Source of the DNA: a virus
Strand: one strand, 5' to 3'
Virus record (IMG/VR): IMGVR_UViG_3300009149_000247
Location: 1 to 25,490 of that record
DNA: 25,490 nt
The notes beneath the pieces were generated by a model. That model was given only the letters and a program-made list of their open reading frames with translations. It was not told where the DNA came from and ran no database searches. Each line of letters starts with the position of its first letter. Positions within the stretch are counted from its first letter, which is position 1. Of the stretch, positions 1-7,196 are shown piece by piece. The position numbers were made by a program, and so were the translations under genes.

Positions 1-34
1 GGTTAAACAGGTTCTTTATCTTGAAAGTATCCAT
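1..34 (-). CDS. Start of an unidentified gene, cut by the window edge
   Basis: Only the first 11 codons are in the window (MDTFKIKNLFN, then off the edge). The ATG at 34-32 is preceded by a strong AGGAGG Shine-Dalgarno with 8 nt spacing. The gene overlaps the end of the preceding small ORF (stop at 16-18) by 19 nt, so the two look translationally coupled and share the promoter at 237-265. Eleven residues are too few for a function. Confidence 0.6.
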   Translation of the reverse strand, partial: MDTFKIKNLFN

Positions 35-225
35 CTGTAAAACCTCCTGTGAAATGGCTCGTTGATTCCGAGCTGATTCCGTAATTGATTGACTCTGATC
101 CGCAATTCCTGAAGATGTCCCCTACCGACTGCGACCCTCCTTTCCTCGATTGATGCGCCGACCAGGTTCAAATACATATTTATATCCGAAAAAGTCTTTT
201 CAAGGTCTGTCAATGTGGCCTCCAT
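16..225 (-). CDS. Small hypothetical protein, first gene after the late operon
   Basis: The ATG at 225 gives 69 residues. I do not recognise a family. The sequence is charged and mostly helical in character (EKTFSDINMYLNLV, EERRVAV, HLQELRIRVNQLRNQL), with an Arg-rich C-terminus (HRRFYRWILSR), and has no membrane segment. The ATG is poorly placed: its nearest purine-rich stretch is one base away, and the predicted transcription start of the promoter at 237-265 falls only about 5 nt upstream. A TTG at 213-211, four codons in, has GGAGG at 5 nt spacing and fits that promoter better, giving a 65-residue product. It is the first gene of a new leftward unit, so it probably belongs to a different expression class from the structural genes. 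Confidence 0.6.
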   Translation of the reverse strand: MEATLTDLEKTFSDINMYLNLVGASIEERRVAVGRGHLQELRIRVNQLRNQLGINEPFHRRFYRWILSR

Positions 226-236
226 TTCCTGATTAA

Positions 237-265
237 ATTATCACATTGTTCAACTTACAAGTCAA
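237..265 (-). promoter_or_regulatory. Near-consensus sigma-70 promoter, leftward
   Basis: On the minus strand there is a -35 TTGACT (265-260), a 17-base spacer (259-243) and a -10 GATAAT (242-237). Each hexamer has one mismatch to consensus and the spacing is optimal. Transcription would begin around 229-231 and read out through the small genes at 225 and 34. It lies downstream of the terminator at 344-376, so it restarts transcription after the late operon. Regulation is unknown; I see no clear operator palindrome overlapping it. Confidence 0.75.
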
Positions 266-343
266 GCACCAAAGTAAAACATTTATTAATGTACCATGCC
301 ACCATTATCGAATTATCCAGATATACAAGGGTTTTCGGGCATT

Positions 344-376
344 AAAAAAGGATATCCAGATATTTCACCGGATACC
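344..376 (-). terminator. Rho-independent terminator of the late operon
   Basis: On the minus strand GGTATCC (376-370), a 12-base loop and GGATATCC (357-350) can pair with one bulged T, followed directly by six T residues (349-344). It lies about 30 bp past the stop codon of the last gene of the structural/lysis operon (406), where an operon terminator is expected. The stem is short and bulged, so efficiency may be modest. The rest of the 226-405 gap holds only an 11-base direct repeat (314-324 and 353-363) and the promoter. Confidence 0.6.
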
Positions 377-405
377 CTGAAGGAGAGATGGAGGTACTAC
401 GAAAA

Positions 406-675
406 TTATATCTTGGTAATCTTGCTCCACAATGTAAGGGTAGCAGACACCAATGCGAGCAGGGACGTAGCCACAAGCTCGGAGGATTCCTCTGGTACTG
501 TGTAACCTTTCCAGCCTAATATAGCCACGATAGCCAATGATACCACTGTAGCGGTTATACGCTTACCCTCGCTAATGATACCCTTTTTTGTTGTTGGCAA
601 TCCCGTGACTTTCGATATCTCTTCTTTAACCTGTCCTTCTATTCTACCGCCGAACAACTTTTTAATTAAACCCAT
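406..675 (-). CDS. Holin-like small membrane protein
   Basis: 89 residues. The N-terminal ~38 are cationic and cytoplasmic in character (MGLIKKLFGG, TTKKGIISEGKR). Two hydrophobic helices follow: about 40-56 (ITATVVSLAIVAILGW) and 66-84 (LVATSLLALVSATLTLW), separated by a short turn with Pro-Glu-Glu. Size and two-helix layout suit a phage holin that permeabilises the inner membrane and lets the endolysin through, and the gene follows directly on the M15 endolysin at 677-1048. Shine-Dalgarno GGAG lies 8 nt before the ATG. The holin role is inferred from topology and context; sequence families of holins are too diverse for firm assignment. Confidence 0.65.
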   Translation of the reverse strand: MGLIKKLFGGRIEGQVKEEISKVTGLPTTKKGIISEGKRITATVVSLAIVAILGWKGYTVPEESSELVATSLLALVSATLTLWSKITKI

Positions 676-676
676 A

Positions 677-1048
677 TTATAAGCTCCTTATCTTTAGTAT
701 CTCTGGAAATATATTTCGCATATCTGCATGAACCCATGATACCTCGTTAATAGTCCAGAAATTGCATGACTTGAATAAATCTATTATCGCCTGCCTGCCC
801 TCTAGTTCTGTCCCTATATATCCACCCCATCTTATAACGTCTACAGCCATGCCATAGGTATGTAATGATGTCTTAGCCCCGCCTTCTGCGTTGTTGTACC
901 TCTGACACCGCATGGCAGACGATAGCACAATCGGCTTATTGCCTCCAACATGCCTAACTATTTCAAGCATCTTTATAAGTGCCAAGTTCGGAAGCTGTCC
1001 GCATCCACATTTGCACACTAACTCTGCCCTGCTGAAATGTACGCTCAT
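677..1048 (-). CDS. M15-family peptidase endolysin
   Basis: 123 residues, the usual length for stand-alone Peptidase_M15_3 lysins. The zinc-site signature is intact: SLHTYGMAVDV gives His63 and Asp70, and WVHAD gives His107 and Asp109. An upstream SSAMRC segment matches the conserved substrate-cleft region of the family. Members cut peptide cross-links of peptidoglycan (DD- or LD-endopeptidase/carboxypeptidase). There is no signal peptide, so export should depend on the holin-like protein encoded next. Cysteines at 12, 14 and 16 (CKCGCG) are a common N-terminal feature of these short enzymes. The start overlaps the preceding stop as TAATG. Family is confident; which peptide bond it cuts is not readable here. 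Confidence 0.9.
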   Translation of the reverse strand: MSVHFSRAELVCKCGCGQLPNLALIKMLEIVRHVGGNKPIVLSSAMRCQRYNNAEGGAKTSLHTYGMAVDVIRWGGYIGTELEGRQAIIDLFKSCNFWTINEVSWVHADMRNIFPEILKIRSL

Positions 1049-2187
1049 TATTTCATCACATAGATAGGCTCTAAAGTGTTTACGATGCTATCAGATACCC
1101 TAACTATATGCCCGTTAATTGTTTTTCCAGACACCTTATATAACCATGTTGCCATGTCTGAGGTTCTATATACTTTACCATTTCTAGAAACCAAATATAA
1201 AAGTCCGTTATATTCTGCCATCCCTGCATATCCTAACGAATTATACTCTGGTGTGGTTATGGTAGTGCTTGCCTGTGTCCATGTCGCTCCATCTGAGGAA
1301 TATCTTATATCAGCATATCCTCCATTGGTGCTAGTGCCTATTATCCACATTTTAGAATCATATACATAAGCAAAGCCCTCTGTCGGCGTTCCAATATCTG
1401 AGGTAGCCTGTGTCCAGCTTGTTCCGTTAGATGAATACCAACAATCCGATAGTGTTCCGCTTGCGTTTTCGCCACCGATTACCCATAACTTAGAATCAAA
1501 CTCAACCACCGCCGGGTTTGTTCTGCCACTCCAAGAAGCTGCTGTGCTTGTCCAACTTGTTGATGGGTTAGGCAGGGACGCGGTTGCATAGTGAGTATAC
1601 GCCTGATATGTTGTAGATATTAGCCCGCCTATTATCCACGCTTTAGAGTCAAAATATATAGAAGAACCGTTAAACGGGATGGGACTAGGGTCAGCAATCC
1701 AAGATTGATAGGATAATGTATCATATAAATCACTACCTGATTGAGTTCCGGTTTTCTTGCTAGTTGCGCTAAAAAATTGTAGTTCATCGCCTACCAAACA
1801 AAGATCGATTCCGCGTTCCGATACACCAGTTACTGTAATCCCGTTTGTCCAATTCTCCCCATAACTCCAATAATTATGTCGTTCTGTTTTCCCGTCATAG
1901 AATATAAAGGCTCCATCGGATATGTATGTCTCGTCAACATTATTAATACCACCGGCTAATGGTTCGCCGGTTGATGGGTTATAATTGAATATATCCAAGT
2001 CACCTATTTTAAAAGTCGATAATACATTGGATACGGTTTCTATCCGTGCGGTCTGGGTTCCTGCATAGGATGGCTCTGTATCTCCTCTGTGTGTAGAGTT
2101 GAGAGAGTCCCGCCAGTTATTCAAGTTCTGAGCAAGAGTAGAGCCAGCTAAAGGAGACTCTAAATCTTCAAGGTTTATCTGTGTCAT
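1048..2187 (-). CDS. Kelch/BNR-like propeller protein, probable tail adsorption protein
   Basis: 379 residues. Residues 1-45 form a short adaptor-like module (LAQNLNNWRDSLNSTHRG, then EPSY) that resembles the start of the neighbouring 119-residue protein; VDETYISDG at 84-92 also has a counterpart there. From about 170 to 350 there are propeller repeats: SIYFDSKAWIIGG, VEFDSKLWVIGG and YVYDSKMWIIG alternate with Asp-box-like strands YSSNGTSWTQA (251-261), YSSDGATWTQA (296-306) and a degenerate YRTSDMATW. Such propellers often bind or cleave glycans. No catalytic sialidase set (Arg triad, Tyr/Glu pair) is evident, so binding is more likely than hydrolysis. It overlaps the previous gene by ATGA, lies after gpJ and before lysis, and is probably a virion adsorption or side-fibre protein. 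Confidence 0.6.
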   Translation of the reverse strand: MTQINLEDLESPLAGSTLAQNLNNWRDSLNSTHRGDTEPSYAGTQTARIETVSNVLSTFKIGDLDIFNYNPSTGEPLAGGINNVDETYISDGAFIFYDGKTERHNYWSYGENWTNGITVTGVSERGIDLCLVGDELQFFSATSKKTGTQSGSDLYDTLSYQSWIADPSPIPFNGSSIYFDSKAWIIGGLISTTYQAYTHYATASLPNPSTSWTSTAASWSGRTNPAVVEFDSKLWVIGGENASGTLSDCWYSSNGTSWTQATSDIGTPTEGFAYVYDSKMWIIGTSTNGGYADIRYSSDGATWTQASTTITTPEYNSLGYAGMAEYNGLLYLVSRNGKVYRTSDMATWLYKVSGKTINGHIVRVSDSIVNTLEPIYVMK

Positions 2188-2543
2188 GACGGACTCACAT
2201 ATACCAAATCACCCGATGCAGAATCATATTGCAGTATCTTACCGTCTGCTATATCTGTTTCGTCTACATCTTTGGTTCCCACTTGTCCTAATGGCAAAGG
2301 TGTAAATACTCCGGTGCTTGAATTAATATATCCCATTAATACATTATGTGTTCCATCATATATATTAACTTCCCATGCAGTAGCTGTTGTGGTGTCTATC
2401 CATAACATACCAGCCACTATATAAGACGGTGCTGATGTTCCTGAATGTGAACTATACAAAGCGTCTCTGAAGCTCTCCAACGCCGTCGCTAGTGTTGTGC
2501 CTGTATCTACTGCCGAGTCTATATCAAAATCATATTGTGACAT
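2184..2543 (-). CDS. Small tail-associated protein with adaptor-like module
   Basis: 119 residues with no recognised named family. Residues 1-41 (LATALESFRDALYSSHSG, SAPSY) align by eye with the start of the next protein, and VDETDIADGKILQYDS at 93-108 matches VDETYISDGAFIFYD there. GMLWIDTTTATAWEVNIYDG at 45-64 is of the kind seen in phage fibre N-terminal regions. The protein looks like the bare adaptor without the propeller that its neighbour carries. Start chosen by GGGAGG about 8 nt upstream. It probably assembles at the tail tip with, or as a platform for, the 379-residue protein; this is inference from similarity and position. Confidence 0.5.
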   Translation of the reverse strand: MSQYDFDIDSAVDTGTTLATALESFRDALYSSHSGTSAPSYIVAGMLWIDTTTATAWEVNIYDGTHNVLMGYINSSTGVFTPLPLGQVGTKDVDETDIADGKILQYDSASGDLVYVSPS

Positions 2544-2545
2544 TT

Positions 2546-3850
2546 TTATACCCTCCCATATCCTCTTGCTATCCAGTCTATAGTGCGTTCTACCCCAGAG
2601 CCTGCCGAGTTTAATATCTGAACATGAAAACCATGTCTTGTCTGCAACGTATCTGACTTAACCAAATAATCCCCTGTGGCCATGTCCTGGCATGTTACCG
2701 CTATAGCAGGCACAGCCCCAAAGGCTTTATTGAAATCTACATCTAAGCCACCAGCCGGGACAGTTATATTATCTGCGCTCTCTTGTCTATCAGGCAAATC
2801 TATTTCTACTTCTAATTCTTCTATGGCTGGTGTTAATAACGTTGTGTTTTCTGTAGACATATAAAGCCTGAACTCATATAACTGGGCCTCATAATCTGCT
2901 ATCTCTAAATCAAACCAATCCCCAAAAGTTATATCGTCCATCTGATTTTTATAACCTGTGAAATTATCATCAGTAATGCCGCTGTTAGATACAAGGTATA
3001 TATAATTATTGCCCGCATTAAAGCACGCGCTCACAGTCGCCGGGGTAGTGGTACAATGCCCTAATTCTGTCCATGTTGCGCCTTCATCTTCTGATACATA
3101 AGCGGTTTCATTCACAAGCATCATCAACCCATTGTCATAATCAACCAGCCTGAAATCGGTGGCGTAATCCCACGGCAACCCTGTATCAACCTCGGTCCAC
3201 GCCACACCGTCTGTGCTTTTGTGTAAAATTCCACCGTCTCCGGCTGTTCTTGTGGCTATATAAAAAACTCCGTCATACACACAACCGCCTATATATGTTG
3301 ATACCCCTCTCCAATCGTCCCCGGTTATAGAAACCGCAGAGAAAGTGGAACCGTCTGATGTTCTATACAAATAATCCTTATTCGCTAAATACATATACCC
3401 ATCAAACGACACATATACTGGTGAGTAGTTGGCATTAGAAGGCATGCTCCCTGATTGTGTCCATGTCGCACCGTCGTCTGATGAATACCAGAAATCCAGT
3501 CTTACTGTGCCTATTGGATATCCTGAGATACCGCCTCCAAACCACAGCTTAGAATCATATGAAAATGCTGTTCCATTTCTTCTTGCAACAAACATAGTCC
3601 CTGATGTGGTTACCTCTACCCATGTTGCGCCATTATCGGTAGACTTATATACATCAGCGGTGGATGTTATAAGATATGAATTACCGTCATGCTGGCACTC
3701 GGCTGATATTCCGAAAGAACTTGAATCGTTTATTTCTACCCAGTCGTGTGAAATATCTGGGGATATTCTAGCCTCTATTTTAGCTGACCAACCCGATAAA
3801 CCGCTATCAAATATATTATTAACATCTTCAAGTGTTCCCCATTCAGACAT
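2546..3850 (-). CDS. C-terminal part of gpJ, displaced by -1 frame, with inserted Asp-box propeller
   Basis: 434 residues in three parts. Residues 1-40 (WGTLEDVNNIFDSGLSGW, then AKIEAR) and 300-434 (FGDWFDLEIADYEAQLYEFR, LEVEIDLPDR, VTCQDMATGDY, WIARGYG) together read like the C-terminal domain of lambda-type host-specificity proteins of environmental phages. Between them, about 45-295 is a propeller with Asp boxes at 70-77, 123-130, 163-170 (weak), 212-218 and 253-260 (S-x-D-x-G-x-T-W type). The ORF begins inside the end of the 944-residue gpJ ORF with a 76-nt overlap, far longer than any other overlap here, and its ATG lacks a convincing ribosome site. It is therefore more likely the displaced continuation of gpJ than a separate gene. 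If expressed alone it would be a tail-tip receptor-binding protein. Confidence 0.65.
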   Translation of the reverse strand: MSEWGTLEDVNNIFDSGLSGWSAKIEARISPDISHDWVEINDSSSFGISAECQHDGNSYLITSTADVYKSTDNGATWVEVTTSGTMFVARRNGTAFSYDSKLWFGGGISGYPIGTVRLDFWYSSDDGATWTQSGSMPSNANYSPVYVSFDGYMYLANKDYLYRTSDGSTFSAVSITGDDWRGVSTYIGGCVYDGVFYIATRTAGDGGILHKSTDGVAWTEVDTGLPWDYATDFRLVDYDNGLMMLVNETAYVSEDEGATWTELGHCTTTPATVSACFNAGNNYIYLVSNSGITDDNFTGYKNQMDDITFGDWFDLEIADYEAQLYEFRLYMSTENTTLLTPAIEELEVEIDLPDRQESADNITVPAGGLDVDFNKAFGAVPAIAVTCQDMATGDYLVKSDTLQTRHGFHVQILNSAGSGVERTIDWIARGYGRV

Positions 3851-6609
3851 GGTAAACCACTATCTATTACGGTTGCTTTTAATGTTGAAATAACTCGGCC
3901 TATATACAAATCACCTAAGTCAGTATAACCTCCATCAAAATAATAATATCCCTCTGGATAATATTCCCCTGAATCTGTATCTAAAATCAACTTACTTGAG
4001 CTGACTACCGTATCGTCTTTTACTCCGTCGAAAGATGTTTGCTCTTGTATGGTTACAACTGCATTAATATCACTCAAATAATCGGCGGTTAATACAACAG
4101 ACACCGCATCATCCGACTCTACATCGGACGTGTCCACGGCTTTTATTAGATATGTACCGGGCAACGCTGATACGTTAGTTGTGTTTTCTACTATGCCATT
4201 TTTAAGAATAGATGCAGTTGCCCACAAGGCGCCTGTAGTAAGAGGCGTATACTTAACCATATAATGCGATAAGTCTAAATCCTTTGACCTGTCCCATGTC
4301 AATGTTGCTATGTCATTTCTTGCCGATACTTTAAAATTCTTAACCGCTAAAGGTGGCGCAAGCAACGCCTGTAAATATTGCGTCAATTCCAGAGCCTGTG
4401 TATTATTACCCAGCCCATCTATGCCTACTACTCTGAACGACCATGTTCCATCTGTAACCGTTATATCGGTTGAAGGTGTAGAGGCTAAACCGTAACTTTT
4501 CCATACGCCCTCATTTCCTTGTGCATAAACTCTATACCCTATAACTCTAGGGTCGCTTGAAGGTGTCCACGATATAGTCGCCTGAGCCACTGGGGTAGCA
4601 CCATTCAAGCTCAGATATTCTACCACCTTTAAAGCTGAAGGTGCTGATAATGCGCCTGTAGGGTACGTTGTATAACTTGGTGTATCTACTTGCAAATTAG
4701 ACTCTATACGAGCGTATTTTGTAGGGTCATGGAACACCCCGGTTATATCATAGTTTAACCCGCCAGCTTCTTTAACTGACATTATTCTAAATTGTCTAGG
4801 CTCTGCTAGTGTTGACGTGATGGTGAACATAGCACCAGATATCGGGCTATCAGTGAACGCTGATGATAGATTGAGAATAGATAAACTATCAACTGAGCTT
4901 ATAGTCTCTGACTCAATTGAGCCATCTGGAAGCACAACAGATAATTCGTATGTTTCACCGCCAGCTAATGTCAGTGAGTCATCTATATTAATCTTTGAGG
5001 TTGTTAGTGCCTCTCTGATTCTACCGCCATATCTAGCACCCATATAACCGCTATCTGCTAGGCTGATTATATCCCCTGGCATTAGGTCAGAGTGGTCGAG
5101 TGCTGCTTGGTAGCTCACTATGTATAAATATGTCTCATCATCTAATGAGGATTTACCCAGCCTGTATGCTTGCCCTTGTGATGTACACATAAACGCTGAT
5201 ATGTTGAGCTCTTTCCAGCCATAACTTGAAATCGCTTCGGCGTCCTCTATCAATACAGGTGATAGTCTATAACCGTCATCTGGGTCATTGTATGTAACTA
5301 TAGCGACTGTATGCTTATCTCGCAGAGACGTACCGCCAGTGTAATTAAATACACCGCCATTTACATTTGCGTTATTAACTAATTTAACTGGGTCAGCAGG
5401 CATGTCAGCGACCGTATAAATGACGCCCCCTTGTAGATAACACTGACCCCTGAATATTGAGGCGATTGATTGCACTAATGTAGCTGAATCTTTACGAGCT
5501 TGAATAACCCCGTTGCAAGTATATCTTGGTTCTTGTCCGCCTTCGCCATCGTCAACTAGAGCATCGCAGTATTCCGCTATACTATACAGGCTCCACTTGT
5601 CCACCTGTGAAGCTGATAAGCCTAGCCCATATCTGGATGATCTTAACAAATCATATAAAACCCATGCCGGATTATTGGTATATTGTTTAGTTCCTGAGAA
5701 TGTACCGCCCCATGAGCCTGTGTATACTCTTGTTTCTGGATCATAGTTATCAGGCACTTCACATTTAATTCCTTTAACCTCGTATGATCTAGCAGGCAAC
5801 GCTCCACCGAACGCTGTAGCTGGTATGCTCATGCCTACCACTGCGGTATATGGATAGATTAGTTTATGGTCTTGAACCTCTGTATAGCTTGCCCAATATA
5901 ATCCATTTTTGTAATATGCCTCAAACCATTCTTCGTTCTCGGCTTTCTCGCTTACCCTAGATACCTTGACTGTCCACGGCCCTGTACCGGGTAATTCCAT
6001 CCTGACAGAAAAATCATAGGTTGATGTAGACTTACCATATTTAGGAAGCTGTAACCATGATGTAGCTGCATCTGATGCAGTTATATCTATTCTCCACCAT
6101 AAGGCTGCTGATGTGACATCTCCTGGTTGTGCATACCACTTAGGATCGGGTGTCTCTACGTGTATAGGGTCCTCGCCTAGCCCCTCAAAATCAGGCACAT
6201 TATAATATAATGCTGGTATCCTCATAGTTACTATTACTGCATCTGCATCTGTGTTAGTAATGGTTCTGGATACTGAGCCGTCCCCTGAACCTGCATAAGC
6301 TGGACTGTATTTAGTTACTTCTGTATTAACGTTTGTTGTAGTCTGAACTTGCGGGAACCCTGACAGATAATCCTGTGAGTCTGTTCCATATTTCCATGAT
6401 GCTTCTATACCTTGAAAATTATAGACTCCATTATCAACCCATTTTGTATTGTCGAAGTACACGCCATCAAAGGTATTAGGAAATGAACCCGTAAACCCTT
6501 CTATCTCGCCCTCGGATATTACCTCAACTATATTAAAATGAGCTGATGAGGCTAGGGTCTTTTTGCGCTCAGCATCTTCTAGCAGTGTCATGGATGTGTC
6601 TGTTATCAT
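3775..6609 (-). CDS. J: Tail tip host-specificity protein gpJ, apparently truncated by a frame disruption
   Basis: 944 residues. The N-terminus has the family hallmark VEVISEGEIEGF (28-39), followed by baseplate-hub-like beta domains. The phage-tail-3 type segment NPAWVLYDLLRSSRYGLGLS is at 313-332. Two fibronectin type III-like domains lie at about 656-740 and 752-842. gpJ forms the central tail tip and fibre that recognises the host surface. The last ~25 residues (from about 920, CLNGEHLKMLIIYLIAV) do not look like gpJ, while the -1 frame there continues with gpJ-like sequence in the next ORF. Joined, the product would be about 1350 residues; subtracting the ~250-residue propeller gives a length close to lambda gpJ (1132). 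The start overlaps gpI as TAATG. Confidence 0.88.
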   Translation of the reverse strand: MITDTSMTLLEDAERKKTLASSAHFNIVEVISEGEIEGFTGSFPNTFDGVYFDNTKWVDNGVYNFQGIEASWKYGTDSQDYLSGFPQVQTTTNVNTEVTKYSPAYAGSGDGSVSRTITNTDADAVIVTMRIPALYYNVPDFEGLGEDPIHVETPDPKWYAQPGDVTSAALWWRIDITASDAATSWLQLPKYGKSTSTYDFSVRMELPGTGPWTVKVSRVSEKAENEEWFEAYYKNGLYWASYTEVQDHKLIYPYTAVVGMSIPATAFGGALPARSYEVKGIKCEVPDNYDPETRVYTGSWGGTFSGTKQYTNNPAWVLYDLLRSSRYGLGLSASQVDKWSLYSIAEYCDALVDDGEGGQEPRYTCNGVIQARKDSATLVQSIASIFRGQCYLQGGVIYTVADMPADPVKLVNNANVNGGVFNYTGGTSLRDKHTVAIVTYNDPDDGYRLSPVLIEDAEAISSYGWKELNISAFMCTSQGQAYRLGKSSLDDETYLYIVSYQAALDHSDLMPGDIISLADSGYMGARYGGRIREALTTSKINIDDSLTLAGGETYELSVVLPDGSIESETISSVDSLSILNLSSAFTDSPISGAMFTITSTLAEPRQFRIMSVKEAGGLNYDITGVFHDPTKYARIESNLQVDTPSYTTYPTGALSAPSALKVVEYLSLNGATPVAQATISWTPSSDPRVIGYRVYAQGNEGVWKSYGLASTPSTDITVTDGTWSFRVVGIDGLGNNTQALELTQYLQALLAPPLAVKNFKVSARNDIATLTWDRSKDLDLSHYMVKYTPLTTGALWATASILKNGIVENTTNVSALPGTYLIKAVDTSDVESDDAVSVVLTADYLSDINAVVTIQEQTSFDGVKDDTVVSSSKLILDTDSGEYYPEGYYYFDGGYTDLGDLYIGRVISTLKATVIDSGLPCLNGEHLKMLIIYLIAVYRVGQLK

Positions 6610-7196
6610 TATTCTCTGTCCTCCGTAACAAGTCCAGCCGATATAACTATTGAGCCTGTCCTCACAAATCCATATACAAGCGGTATAGCCCCGCCCTGCT
6701 CTACTGAATTGGTGGCTCCGTTAAATATATAGCTTGGTTTATTTTCAGCCGTTTCTAGCGTGTCTACGATAGGCGACTCTTGAGGATTAGTTAGTAGTGC
6801 CGATGCACCTGCATACACCATTGAATAAGCTGCACTTGTGAGCGTACTGCTAACTATAGTTGAGATTAAACCGCCCCCGAATATGCCTGCAATGCCTCCA
6901 GTTAATCCTATAAGCGCAACGCCTCCAACAATCTTACCTAGATTTCTACCAGTGTCACCACCCGCGCCCTCGATAATCGGTATAACGTGAATTTCTTCAC
7001 ACCCTGTTAGCGTCAATTCTTCTTCGCCGAGCTCAAGTTTGCCTGTATGTATTTTGCATTGCTTATCTGATACATAAGACCGCCAGCTTTTATGGCTCAT
7101 AGTCATAGCTCTTAGAGCTTCTTTAGGTGTTGATACATCGTATTCGTGAAGGGTTCCGAAGTTATCGGCTAGGTCTCCATATAAGTGTATCTTCAT
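6609..7196 (-). CDS. I: Tail assembly protein gpI
   Basis: 195 residues, matching the lambda tail assembly protein I family. The N-terminal ~75 residues are a ubiquitin-like fold candidate (MKIHLYGDLADNFG, then EEIHVIPIIEGAG). A glycine-rich hydrophobic stretch follows (KIVGGVALIGLTGGIAGIFG, about 87-106). The C-terminal signature SYIFNGATNSVEQGGAIPLV then GFVRTGSIVISAGL is well conserved. In lambda gpI is needed for tail tip initiation with gpJ, gpK and gpL, and gpI is not in the finished virion. It sits in the canonical K-I-J order and overlaps gpK by ATGA and gpJ by TAATG. Confidence 0.87.
   Translation of the reverse strand: MKIHLYGDLADNFGTLHEYDVSTPKEALRAMTMSHKSWRSYVSDKQCKIHTGKLELGEEELTLTGCEEIHVIPIIEGAGGDTGRNLGKIVGGVALIGLTGGIAGIFGGGLISTIVSSTLTSAAYSMVYAGASALLTNPQESPIVDTLETAENKPSYIFNGATNSVEQGGAIPLVYGFVRTGSIVISAGLVTEDRE

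Noticed and set aside
296-505. Plus-strand ORF of 69 codons at the operon end
   Set aside because: It runs across the terminator and into the holin-like gene on the opposite strand, has no ribosome site, and its product is low-complexity with no domain.
1048-3850. Active sialidase from the Asp-box proteins
   Set aside because: Asp boxes are structural. I could not see the arginine triad and Tyr/Glu pair needed for catalysis, so glycan binding is the safer reading.
3775-3900. Programmed -1 frameshift as the reason for the split gpJ
   Set aside because: No X XXY YYZ heptamer in phase is present in the overlap, so mutation or error is preferred; the option is kept only as a possibility in the finding.
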